This document shows positions 44,813-55,746 of a stretch of DNA of 64,000 nt, one piece after another; the stretch's first letter is position 1, and the number at the start of each line of letters is the position of its first letter. Both the position numbers and the translations under genes were made by a program. The DNA is from Umbelopsis ramanniana AG (Eukaryota; Mucoromycota; Umbelopsidomycetes; Umbelopsidales; Umbelopsidaceae). The DNA is taken from assembly GCF_025399195.1 (NCBI RefSeq), contig NW_026252120.1, positions 62,001-126,000 on the forward strand, read 5' to 3'. Below the pieces are notes generated by a model, which worked only from the letters and a program-made list of their open reading frames with translations, was not told the origin of the DNA and did no database searches.

Positions 44813-47800
44813 TCAAAAAGATACACGCTCTGCATAAGAAGGTGAATCCACCATGCCAACAGTAGGCTTTGAAGAGAGTAGCTTTCCATACGGTTTGAGA
44901 GTGACTTCTCCTAAAGTCACCGCTTCGTCAACTGCAATGACACCAATAGCAATTGAATTTTTGCCATTATGGTTCAAAAGACCTTCAGGGAGATAGAACA
45001 GTGTTTGTGGCCCCAAGTCGTTAGCTGCAAACAATAAATTTTTGATTCAATAATGGTAAAAGCAATGCGGTGTTTCGCCCAGAGTATGTTGACTTACCAT
45101 ATTTTCCAAGTTGCCAACCATTGATAAAAAGCAGTGCTCGATAGCGCTCAGTTTTGGTATCACTGAATTGGATACCCATTGGAACATCGTAATTCTTGGG
45201 AAAATCGAGCTCAAATGTAGTGCGATACCACGAAACACCAGGTTTTGCTTTAGTGTCTGGAACAGTTGCGTCCCCCCAAGTCTCATCAGGATACTCTGGT
45301 AGGTGCCATCCCATGCGCTCACCATATAGACCACCTTCATTTAATGCACCACGGACGGTGTCAGCAATATCTTGCCCACCACTGTTGCCTAAAAATTGAC
45401 GTGGGCATAGTTCATGTGAGAACCTTGGCATATAGTAAAATGTAGATGCTAAACGTACCTTGGATCTTCCAGGTTATTTCAGTAGTCTGACTTCCAAGTA
45501 AGCTCACATCAGAAAAACCTCTTGGCTGTTTATATTCGTCGTTTGTAACAAAATCTTCTTGATGACCAGTAGTCCACAATAGAAGCAAAATAACATTCTC
45601 CTCTGCTTGGCGAAGAACTGTATCATTCAATTGAAATTCGTAAAAATGGTTTGTCATTCCACCGAGATAATCCCCATTTAGCCAAGCAATCCACGCAGAT
45701 CCAGGTCCCATTGTGGCATTGACTTTCAACCCAGTTATGTCTGATGTGGCGTTGAATTTACCGCGAAACCATAGGCTCCCAGTGTGATAACCTACAGACA
45801 GTTGAACATGTGTAAATATGTGCAGCTTTCAAAAAGGAAATGCCCATTATGTGTTGCATACCATAGTCATCTGCATAAAGTACGGGAAGGTTCATTGGTT
45901 GCCGTGGGTTATTAGTCGCTTGGTGATCGGCAGGAACCCAGTTTGTGTCATTAAAGTCGTTGGCTGTTTCAGGCGAGGCAGGGCTGTACTTCCATGTTGC
46001 TTGCGCCAAGTCAGGGATTTCTACATCTTGTTCTGGCCCAGGAAGCTGACCAGTTAGGGTGCCGTACTGTGTAGGCGTAACCACTACATGGATTCCATTC
46101 CAGGTAACCTCACTGATCACTTCTGAAACAATGATCTCAATGTCGGTAGTAACATCAGTATCGCCCATTAATACCAATTGACTTCCTTCAATTTCAGCGC
46201 TGCGAACAAGGTACGGTCCAGATACAAGAACCGTTTCACCTCCGGAGCTTTGGGGTGCCCACCATCTTAATGCACTACTATATCCTGATACAATCAATAG
46301 CATTTCGCTTCCGTCTTCCGAAGGAGTGGTAGAAATATAAGTGCTACCTTCAGGATGAATGTAGTTGACTTGTAGCACATTATGATCGAACGAGTTAGAA
46401 ACATTTGCATCCACTCCATATGCTTGGATGTCGCCGGATACCGAAGTAATAGCAAATTCGCCGTGTTCGCCTTCATAAGCATATACAAGAATCACATCAC
46501 GGGAATCTTGCTTGATGTGGGTGAATATTTCGCTGGTTGAATAAAGCAAGTGTTGCGAACCAAAGTCATAGCTAGCGGTAAGTATCTTCGCATCCCGTCC
46601 GTTCAAGGTGATATGAGTGTCAAGTTTGCGAGGTATGGCAAATTCACCATCCGCCGTATTGAGCTTAATATGAAAACTTGGTGAGAACATCAGTAAGAAG
46701 TTGATGATAGAGGGATTATGGTTGTCAAAATAAGCTTACTTATCAGCGTTTGTGGTGTTAGTGACTTGGTGTTGAACGATATAAAAAGTGGTTGCTCCGC
46801 TGACGTCTCTCAGCCCGTCCACTCGAATGGCAAAGTTGTCTACTTCAGCCGTGATATTGGTTGTAGTCAAAAACGGTTTGACATCGCGCAGGAAAGTTGC
46901 TATGAAGTAACAGTTATTAGGTACTAAACTGAGTCTCATTTTTGTCGTAAGATTTTAAAGATGATTCAATAGTACCTTGTAGCTTAATCTCATATGCCTT
47001 TGGAGTCATCAGACGAGCTTCTGATATTGGTGCTCCGTAGTCATAGCTAGTATAAACGGCTAAATTGCGTCGGATCAGAATTCATAAAGCTTGAAAGCAG
47101 ATTGAGAGAATTCATTACTCACATGATGTAGGGCTCTCTCCCCAGCTGTTGTGGTCAAAACGTACGGGATAGAAGGGTCAGTCATTTCGTTTTGCCTCCG
47201 CAAGAAAAACCAAAGTCTCTCTATATTCATTTTTACCTTGTACCTCCTACAACAAAAATGATCAGTGTGCGTCAGTAAGAGTTAAAGTCACTTTCTGAGT
47301 CTTACCATAAGCCATATACAGATTCTGAATAGTTGCGCCTTGAGCGTAGTTGTTCTTGTAGAACACTTTCGCAAATTGTTCATTTACTAACTTTCGGCAA
47401 TTGTCATATCCTGGCCCCTAAGATAAAGTTAATGAATGCATAATGTGACATGAACCAACTGGATTTATACTGACACCCCAGGGATCAAATGCTCCTCCTA
47501 CAAAAAGGCATTAGTCACGGAAAATGTAATCGGATCCTAGCTTTACAACTCTACCTTGGAATTCGTAAAGCGCCATTGGTTGAGTCGGGTTCACATTAGC
47601 ATGAAATTCTCGATAATATGTACTAGCGTTGACTGGCCATATATCAGGGTTTCTGCAGTCAAATTGAACTGGGTACCCATCCCATCCATAGATATCAACG
47701 GATCCTTCGCCACGAGCAAAATGGTCACCGGGCCAAGGATCATTGAATGTGGAGGGTACAGTCATACCATCCTCTCTGAATTTGTCTGCAATAGCTTGCA

Positions 47801-48584
47801 TGTAAGAGGGGTCTATACCATAAGCGTATTCGTTTTCTGTAATTTTTTTTTATCAGTTCTACTGATTATGTACTCAAACTTTACATAGTCAATTGCATAT
47901 ACCAACCTATTTGATTGAGGATGATGGCACCGCCTTTGTCGATTTGATTAGGTACAAGATACTTGTCTACTTCTGTTAGCCATTCCTTCCATGCCGTTTC
48001 ATATTCAGGATTTCCTACTCTTGCTTTGCTTTTCATCGTTGTTAGCCACCCCGGATATCCACCTTCTGAAACCTCAGCGTTGATCTAGAGGCTACAGTCA
48101 GAATAATATGACTTCATATTACATATATGAAATGTGCACATACATAAGGACCTGCTCGAGAGATTACATTGATGCCGTACTTCTTCGCAGTTTCCAAAAG
48201 TCTTGAAAGGTCCCTAACACCTTCAAAGTCATACACTCCTTGCTTTGGAGAATGGTATCCCCAATAAAAATAGATGGAGGCAGTGTTGAAACCTAGAGCC
48301 TTGAATTTTTCAAAAATGTCATCCCAAAGACCTGGCGATGGTAGGCGATAGTACTGGTAATTACGAGCGTTGAAGTCAGTGTCACTTTTATAGTTTTACG
48401 AAAAGTTCATGCTTACGTGGAACTCTCCTGAAAAGATAAATTGCCTTTCACCATTGATCTTCAGCGAATACTGATCCCAGGTGACCGGTTTAATAGAGTT
48501 GACTGCAGAGCTATTCAAGCCTGAAGCGGCCCCAATTAATGATAACACCAAGGATATGCTCGTGAAGAGCTTTTTTACAGGCAT
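44813..48584 (-). CDS. Secreted beta-galactosidase, GH35, copy B
   Basis: Same architecture as copy A. Signal peptide MPVKKLFTSISLVLSLIGAA (start chosen at 48584; an ATG six codons upstream is in frame). Catalytic blocks include WDQYSLKINGERQFIFSG, the acid/base stretch INQIENEYAYGID (again split by an intron in the Glu codon), and MALYEFQG with the nucleophile. A 10-nt microexon (47237-47246) codes for part of GGTSWGE. C-terminal jelly-roll blocks: WIAWLNGDYLGG, RMGWHLPEYPDETW, GVSWYRTTFELDFP, LFINGWQLGKYG, QTLFYLPEGLLNHNGKN. The protein ends AERVSF. No frameshift or stop seen, so it is probably functional. Closest relative in the window is copy C. Confidence 0.93.
47237..47246 (-). other. 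10-nt microexon in GH35 copy B
   Basis: GAGGTACAAG on the coding strand, flanked by a TTGTAG acceptor and a GTAAAA donor. It joins ...TATG to CTGGGG to give Tyr-Gly-Gly-Thr-Ser-Trp-Gly, matching copy A's YGGTTWG. Without it the frame and motif are lost. Confidence 0.8.
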
Positions 48585-49094
48585 CGAAATTAGATTTTGC
48601 AATACGTGTTTCCAAGCGAAATATAACGATGCTGATTTTACTATGCTATTAAAATAGGTGTATCGAAATAACTAAACGTTTGATTGAAAAAGTTGAGTTC
48701 GGCGAGTGAAATGGGTATTTATATTGCAAAAAAAAGAAGCGGCTAAGAAAGCTAATTCTATTTCGTGCCGAGGGACGAGCTCAATGTAAAAAATTTCCAT
48801 AATGGATTGGTTTCGGCGGTATATCCCCTTCGCCACATTTCTACCCAAGGCACAGCTGGTCACCTAGGTCATTCTCCGATAAATCGCAGTATGGGCATAA
48901 TTTCACTTTCCAATAGGCAGAATTGATCAGCTTCAAGCTTATTTTTTAGTTAGAAAGAAAAATAAGCAGTAAGCAAGGAAAGATAATACATCTATTTGGG
49001 AGAACAATGTCTGCCAGTCAAGATTGTACCCTGATAAGTGGCTATGACTGACTTAAAGTAATATCTATAGAACATCATCTACTTCTAAACCAAA
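48585..49094. other. Spacer between GH35 copies B and C
   Basis: 510 bp with the promoter of copy B and the 3' end of copy C. AT-rich; no ORF or repeat supported. Confidence 0.4.
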
Positions 49095-52000
49095 TCAATG
49101 GCTTGATTTACGGGAGGCATATGTTGGAGAGTTGACTACTCCAACAGTAGGCTTGCCCGAGAGAAGCTTGGCATACGGTTCAATGGTTACCTCTCCAAGA
49201 GTCACTTCTTCATCAACGGCAACGACGCCAATAGCAATAGTGTTTTCACCATGGTGATTCAAAATACCTTCAGGTACATAGAATAGTGTTTGTGGACCCA
49301 AGTCATTTGCTATAGTGGTGCAAGGAACTTAGTCAGTTGCAGGCCAAACTATTGATTGCTGGTGGAAACGTACTTACCAAATTTACCGAATTGCCATCCG
49401 TTGATGAACAGCAATGCACGAAGGCGCTCAGTGCTGCTGCTCTCCTTGAAGCGAATACCAAGAGGAACATCGTGATTCTTTGGAATATTGAGATCGAATG
49501 TGGTACGATACCAGGAGACGCCGGATCGCTTGGTATCTGGTAGGGATACCTTCTTCCAGTTTTGATCTGGGTATCCGGGAAGGTGCCAACCCATACGTTC
49601 ACCATAAAGTCCTCCTTCATTCAATGCGCCACGAACAGTATCAACAATGTTTTCACCACCAAGGTTTCCTAAAACAACATATCATCGTTAGCCACAAAAT
49701 TCCAAGCAAAATCTTTGGTTTGAAAATCTATTAGTACCTTGCACTTTCCACGAAATGGGAGTCTTCTTACTGCCAGTCAAACTGACTTCAGTAAAACCTC
49801 TTGGGGTCTTGTACTGATCATTCACATTCCAATCTTCTTCGTGTCCAGTAGTCCACATCAATAGAGAAAGAACGTTATCTCCAGATTTCTCAAGGTCGGA
49901 TTGTTTAATACTGAAATCCTTGACAATATCAGTTTCTCCACCAAGGTACTTTCCATTTAACCAAGCAACCCATGCGGAACCATATCCCATGGTAGCGTTG
50001 ACTTTAATTCCAGATATATCTGAAGAAGACTTGAATTTACCACGGAACCAGAGACTTCCAGTGTGATAACCTACAAATAACCATATACATATTAGACCTT
50101 GTGCATAGACACTGTTTCTCCAAAAAAATTAATATTCGTACCATAATCATCGGAATAGAGGACAGGCAATGATGTCGGAGGGAAGGGGTTTGTGGTGGTT
50201 TTATGATCAGCAGCAACCCACTTGGAATCGTCAAAGTCGTTTGTTGTCTCAGGAGAGGCTGGACTGTACTTCCAGGTAGACTTTGTCAAGTCAGGAAGTT
50301 TGATGTTCTTGTTAGGGCCAGAAACCTTGCCAGTGAGTGTTCCATATTTGGTTGATTTGACAGAAACATTAACTCCGTTCCATGTAACTTGCTTGACAGC
50401 GCTAGATACAACAATTTCAAGGTTGGTGGTTGCATCTGTATCACCAGTCAAAGCCAAGCGCTTTCCATTGATCTCGGCACTACGGACCAAGTAAGGACCA
50501 GAAATAAGAACAGTCTCGCCTTTGGAGGTTTGAGGAGCCCACCACTTGACTGCTGTGTCGTATCCAGATACGATCAACAACAACTCTTTTCCGTTCTTTC
50601 CAGTAGCAGAAATGAAAGCGCTACCATGAGGGTACTTGTAGTTAATTTGGAGGACGTTCTTGTTGAGAGTGCTTGAGACACCTGCAGAGGTTCCGTACGC
50701 CTGTACTTTATTGGCCGATGAGGTGATGGCAACCTCGCCATCCTCACCTTCATATGCGTACACAAGGAGCACATCGCGAGCATCCTGTTGAGTATGAGTG
50801 AATATGTCACTAGTGGCATAAAGCAAATGTTGCGATCCAAAGTCATAGCTAGCTGTGATGATTTTTGCATCGCGACCGTTCAGAGTGATTGCAGTGCCAG
50901 ACTTGCGAGGAACAGCGAACTTGCCATCGTTTGTATCAACAGTAACATGGAACCTAGAATTTGTTCTTTAGAATCTCATTCAGAAGATATGGTATGGACC
51001 ACCCAAAAGTACTTACTTGTCGACGTTGGTGGTGTTGCTAAAAGCATGTTGCACGATGTAGAAAGTGGTGTCACTGCTAATATCCTTGATACCATCCACA
51101 CGGATAGCATCGTTGTCAACTTCGGCAGTGGTGTTTGTGGTGGACACGAAAGGCTTGACATCACGCAAGAACGCACCTATAAAGTTAAGTATTAATAAAA
51201 TAAAACTCTATATTGTTTTCTCGTGCGTTTGACTAGACAAGCTGGATACATTCTTACCTTGAAGCTTGATTTCATATGCCTTGGGAGTCATTAAGCCGGC
51301 CTCGGTAATAGGCGAACCGTAATCATAACTAGTGTAGACGGCTAAATGCTCATATGTAAGAAACGCTGACAGTTTTTATCAAAACGATAGACATGATATG
51401 TACCTGTAGTTGGAATTTCTCCCCAGCTGAGGTAAAGAAAAGAAAGCAGGTTTAGCAAGGTGGATTGATTACCAAATTATAATTTCGAAAAAGCCATTAC
51501 CTTGTGCCACCTAAATAATGGACAAAGCATGGTCAGCCTCTGTTCAAAAGTGAACCCACATATTTCAATAAACCTACCATAACCCATATACAAACTCTGT
51601 ATTGTTGCTCCTTGGGCATAGTTGTTCTTGTAGAAGATCTTTGCAAATCTTTCATTGGTAAGTTCGCGGCATTTTTCAAAACCAGCTCCCTAAACCGAGC
51701 GTTAGCAATAATTTCCGTGAAGTATAATTTTGATATCAAGTGGAACACATACACCCCAACCATCTATGGCTCCACCTTGGAACTCGTAGAGAGCCATTGG
51801 CTCCGTCGGGTTAGTGGAATCACGGAAATCTCTGAAATATGTGCTGACGTTACTTGGCCATACGTCAGGGTGACTGCAGTCAAAGAGAACAGGATAGCTG
51901 TCCCAGCCATAGATATCAACAGCCCCTTCACCAGTAGCCCAATGTCCTCCGGTCCATGGGTCATTAAAGGTTGTCGGTACGTCCATACCGTCTTTTTTGT

Positions 52001-52788
52001 ACTTATCTGCCAAGGCAACCATGTAGCTAGGATCCAATCCGACAGCGTACTCGTTTTCTACATACATCACTGTCAATGATGAAACACCTTTGTACCAAGA
52101 TGCTATTGCATTACTTACCGAGTTGATTGAGAATGATTGGACCACCGTTACCAATTTGATTAGGAACAAGGTGCTTATCTACAGCTGTCAACCATTCCTT
52201 CCATGCTTCGTCGTAAGATGGGTTGCTGGTACGTGCTGTTCCGTTAATGGTGGTCAGCCATCCAGGAAAACCTCCTTCCGAAACTTCGGCATTGATCTGT
52301 TTATCTCAGTCAGCACAGTAATTTATCACAATGCCCGCCTTGAATAGTACTTACGTATGGACCCGCACGAGAGATAATATTGATACCATACTTCTTGGCA
52401 GTTTCTAAGAACTTTGAAATATCTCTGACACCTTCAAAGTCATACACTCCTTGCTTTGGAGAATGGTAACCCCAATAAAAGTATATAGATGCGGTGTTGA
52501 AGTTGAGTGCCTTGAACTTCTCAAAAATGTCAGCCCATAGATCCGGTGAAGGCAGGCGATAATACTAAAATCCATCAAGTGTTAAAGTCTTTTACGTCCA
52601 CTATATCAATGCAATGTAAAAGTGCTTACATGGAACTCTCCTGAAAACGTGAAAAGGCGTTCACCGTTAATTTTCAAGGAATACTTGTCCCAAGTGACAA
52701 TCTTGCTGGAGTCGACAGTGCTTCCTGACACCACTCCAACCAGGGATAGTGCAAGAGAAATGCTTGCGACAAGTTTCTTTGCAACCAT
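49095..52788 (-). CDS. Secreted beta-galactosidase, GH35, copy C
   Basis: Same architecture as copies A and B. Signal peptide MVAKKLVASISLALSLVGVV (start 52788; an ATG five codons upstream is in frame). WDKYSLKINGERLFTFSG, acid/base in LNQLENEYAVGLD (Glu codon split by an intron), nucleophile in MALYEFQGGAIDGWG. The 10-nt microexon at 51501-51510 codes for part of GGTSWGE. Jelly-roll blocks: WVAWLNGKYLGGE, RMGWHLPGYPDQNW, GVSWYRTTFDLNIP, LFINGWQFGKFGK, QTLFYVPEGILNHHGEN. It ends YASRKSSH. Codons are more C-ending than in copies A and B, suggesting the highest expression of the three. Probably the parental copy with the longest promoter (about 1 kb). Confidence 0.93.
51501..51510 (-). other. 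10-nt microexon in GH35 copy C
   Basis: GTGGCACAAG on the coding strand between a TTATTTAG acceptor and a GTAATG donor. It restores Tyr-Gly-Gly-Thr-Ser-Trp-Gly exactly as in copy B, at the same position of the gene. Confidence 0.82.
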
Positions 52789-53834
52789 AATTTCACTAAT
52801 CAATGCAACGTGCCTGAAACCGCTGAGCGAAGAAATAAGTGGGGGTTTTATTCAAGCGCCATGGCAATTTCCCCATGGAGTAAACTTTTGAGTTCAAATG
52901 TCACATCCAAAATTAATGCGAGCGTACCGTGGTTGCCGAACTGAGATCTTCACAGCTTTGAGTCCTTACAATCTTTAGCTCTAGCACCATAAGCTCATGC
53001 CGGGTACGACATTGACTCAACAACGTTCAATATGTACTGAATGCATCTCCTACTTGTTGGCTTGTGATGTACAATAAGTTTAGGTTGTGCAGTATTCCCC
53101 ACACTTGTGCATCTCGGAATGCTAAGGAATAATTGAATTTGGGCATTTCTCCGAGCAAGTCTTTCATTCGTGTGCTACGGCATTACTCAAGCATCTCCGA
53201 TTTAGACGGTCTGTCGGCCACGCTCAAGACCACTTCGTCCTTTTCTAAGCTTCGTCACATGGGCCACCGTATTACTGGATAGCCTGTGTACCAATTACCA
53301 CATGCCTTCTTCCCTTTCTATGCTCACTGCATCACGGCCTGAACGCTCCCACTACAACCTTCTATGAAATGAAATTATGTAATCGAGTACGGAGATCCTC
53401 GGATTGCGTATACCTATAGAATGGGGTTGCTTATACTTTTCTAACAAATACATTCTGTCCTTCCACAGTAGATGTAAGGTCTTTTATCGACATCAGTGAA
53501 ATAAATAGCAAGATGTTTAGTAAAGCAAGCTTGAGGGCGTATCAACCGTGTTATTCGGAAGCAAATCGTCTCTGTGCACCAATATTATGTTATGCCCTTG
53601 CCCTCGGTGTAATAGGTACATAATGTGGGGTAACACAAATTGATTACAAGCTACTACAACTTCGGCAAGTATTAGAGAGAAAATAAAAATGTATCTATGG
53701 AGATGCATCAAGGCAGGCCGGATAGACCTTCAAGAGTAGCATCGGTGGCTGGAATTTGTCTTGTATGATAGCGTTTAAGAAAAAGAAAGCAAATTTTTGT
53801 TTTCTACCAACGCTGTTGATATGAACGAGAATCT
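52789..53834. promoter_or_regulatory. Upstream region of GH35 copy C and 3' flank of RTC4
   Basis: About 1 kb. No gene is supported. The part near 52789-52900 should hold the promoter of copy C; I see no strong known motif. Confidence 0.4.
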
Positions 53835-55689
53835 CTAGTCGGCATCGTTGAATAGTGCTGCATTTTTCCCATCATCGTCTTCACTTTCTGCGCCATCTGA
53901 ATTGCTCTGCTCATCAAAGAAATGACTGAATTTGGATTCCTCGACGTCTTCTGTAATGGATGGCTTTCTATTAGGTCTGTTGTCGTCCTCGATCTCATCA
54001 TCAGCGTGTGGATAGATTAAGTTTCCAAACTCAGCGCTCTCATGCATGATCGCTGTGGCAGTCGCCAAAGTATCATCGTCAACACCAGTAGGAGTGCGAG
54101 TTCTGCCAGATTGAATGTCTTGTTTAATAAGCCGTCGGCCACACTCAGGAACCAGAACTTGCTGTAAGTATTCTATAGGGTCTTGAGGGGAAGACTTCGC
54201 TGGTGTCAACTTTCCAGACTCGATTAGTAGCGTCGACAGCACTTTCATGATCCGATGTGAACCCTCTGCACCATAATATCCGGGCTGTGAGAAAAGTTAG
54301 TCAATGCCGAATATCCACAAGCTTGTGAAATCTAGGAAGCAAAACAATACCAGAGTGGACTCGAAGCGTTCCAAAACCTTGAGCGTGCTCCGCGCTTTGT
54401 TCTTGCCAAACTCTTCATAAGCTGCCATAACATTTTGATGAAATACGCTTGATATCTTTCCATTGATAATGTCTTCCATCTCGTCCATAAATAAAAAAAT
54501 CCGCTCCTCCAATTCGTCAAAGTTTATATTCATGTAATAGCCTTTTTGAATGCCTTGTGGGATCATAATCTGTTCCTTCTTGTGCATTCGGCAAAAAAGA
54601 TATCTCTCTCTGTTGGAAGCTGAAACTCGATTTTTGGAATATCGTGGTCGTATAAGTAATTGCATTGATGATGTCTGAGATTCATCCACATTGGGTGCTG
54701 AGCTGTCGTTGTTAGCCAATTCATCCACTGCCTGCTGTTCAGCATCATCATCTGTTGCGAGAACTTTAGCTAACGCATCCTCCAGTGATTTAGACAAGGG
54801 CTTCTCAAGGACTTGGTGACAATACGGGCATTTTAGAGCTGTACCAAAGATTGGGAAAAAAAGAAATGCGTCAGTGGGGAGAATATGTATAATTCATGAC
54901 ATGCAAATTGTCCATACTATTCGCGTTGTCTGATGTGTGATCCAAGGCTGAAACACTGGTCAGTCTTGCCTTGATTTCATCAATACTTTTCAACGATTCA
55001 TTTTCCTTTCTACGACGGCTTTTCCTAGGCTTCGGTAGACTGAGGACATCTGTGCGTATAGTTGTTGAAACTCCAAAGGGATTTAATGGCTTGACTTTGC
55101 GTGGGAGTGATGCAGCAAACAGATCTTTTGTTTGCTCCTGACTAGCACTTGCTAAAGACCCCATGGACTTTTTCTTGAGGTAGGATAATGCTCGAACATT
55201 GCCGCTTGAGGACGGTACCTTGGTTGTCGGTAACTCAGACATATGCGAAGACGACGTGGAAAGCTTTAATGATTTGGTCTTTGGCGTTGACGGCTTGTAG
55301 TCGCTCTCCAATTTTGTGTTCTTCTTTGTTTCTGTATGGCTTTCTGAGAGTTGCAGCCGACTGCCATGCCTCTGTGATTCCGCATTCTCGCTTGGACGCT
55401 TTCTTTTGGAGCTCATGACAGAAGGTGGTACTTTCGAGCTTGCTTGAAAATCATCAAAGTCATCATCAAAAGAGCGAAAGGAGGTCTCTTTACTTGAACT
55501 GTTTTTCAGTGATCCTGACTGCATCCGCCGTGGATCTCCTTGGCGAATATGATGTCTATTGGTTAAATTGCTCATGAGGGAGGGGTGTTTAGGTGGGCTA
55601 CTGCTGGAAACGTTCGTGCTTGTGACTGCGTAGGTGCAGCCAAGTTGACCTGGCTTTGCATTATAGTGAGGTACACTCGCACGGTACAT
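53835..55689 (-). CDS. RTC4: RTC4-domain protein (restriction of telomere capping 4-like)
   Basis: Exons on the minus strand: 55689-54918, 54838-54351, 54284-53835 (569 residues). Residues 1-250 are a Ser/Lys/Pro-rich, basic, probably disordered nuclear-type region (SSKRKRP, PKPRKSRRRK). The RTC4 domain follows: LKCPYCHQVL at about 258, FCRMHKKEQIMIPQGIQKGY, FDELEERIF, KARSTLKVLERFESTLPGYYG with PGYYG starting at 421. An acidic tail ends the protein. Yeast Rtc4 is linked genetically to telomere capping; its biochemistry is unclear. An alternative start is Met39 (55575). Only 57 bp separate it from the TMF1 stop upstream, so its promoter may lie within the TMF1 gene. Confidence 0.85.
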
Positions 55690-55746
55690 TACAAGACATA
55701 GGTGGTATATAAATCAGTTTATGTTACATCAATAACTAAAGATCCT

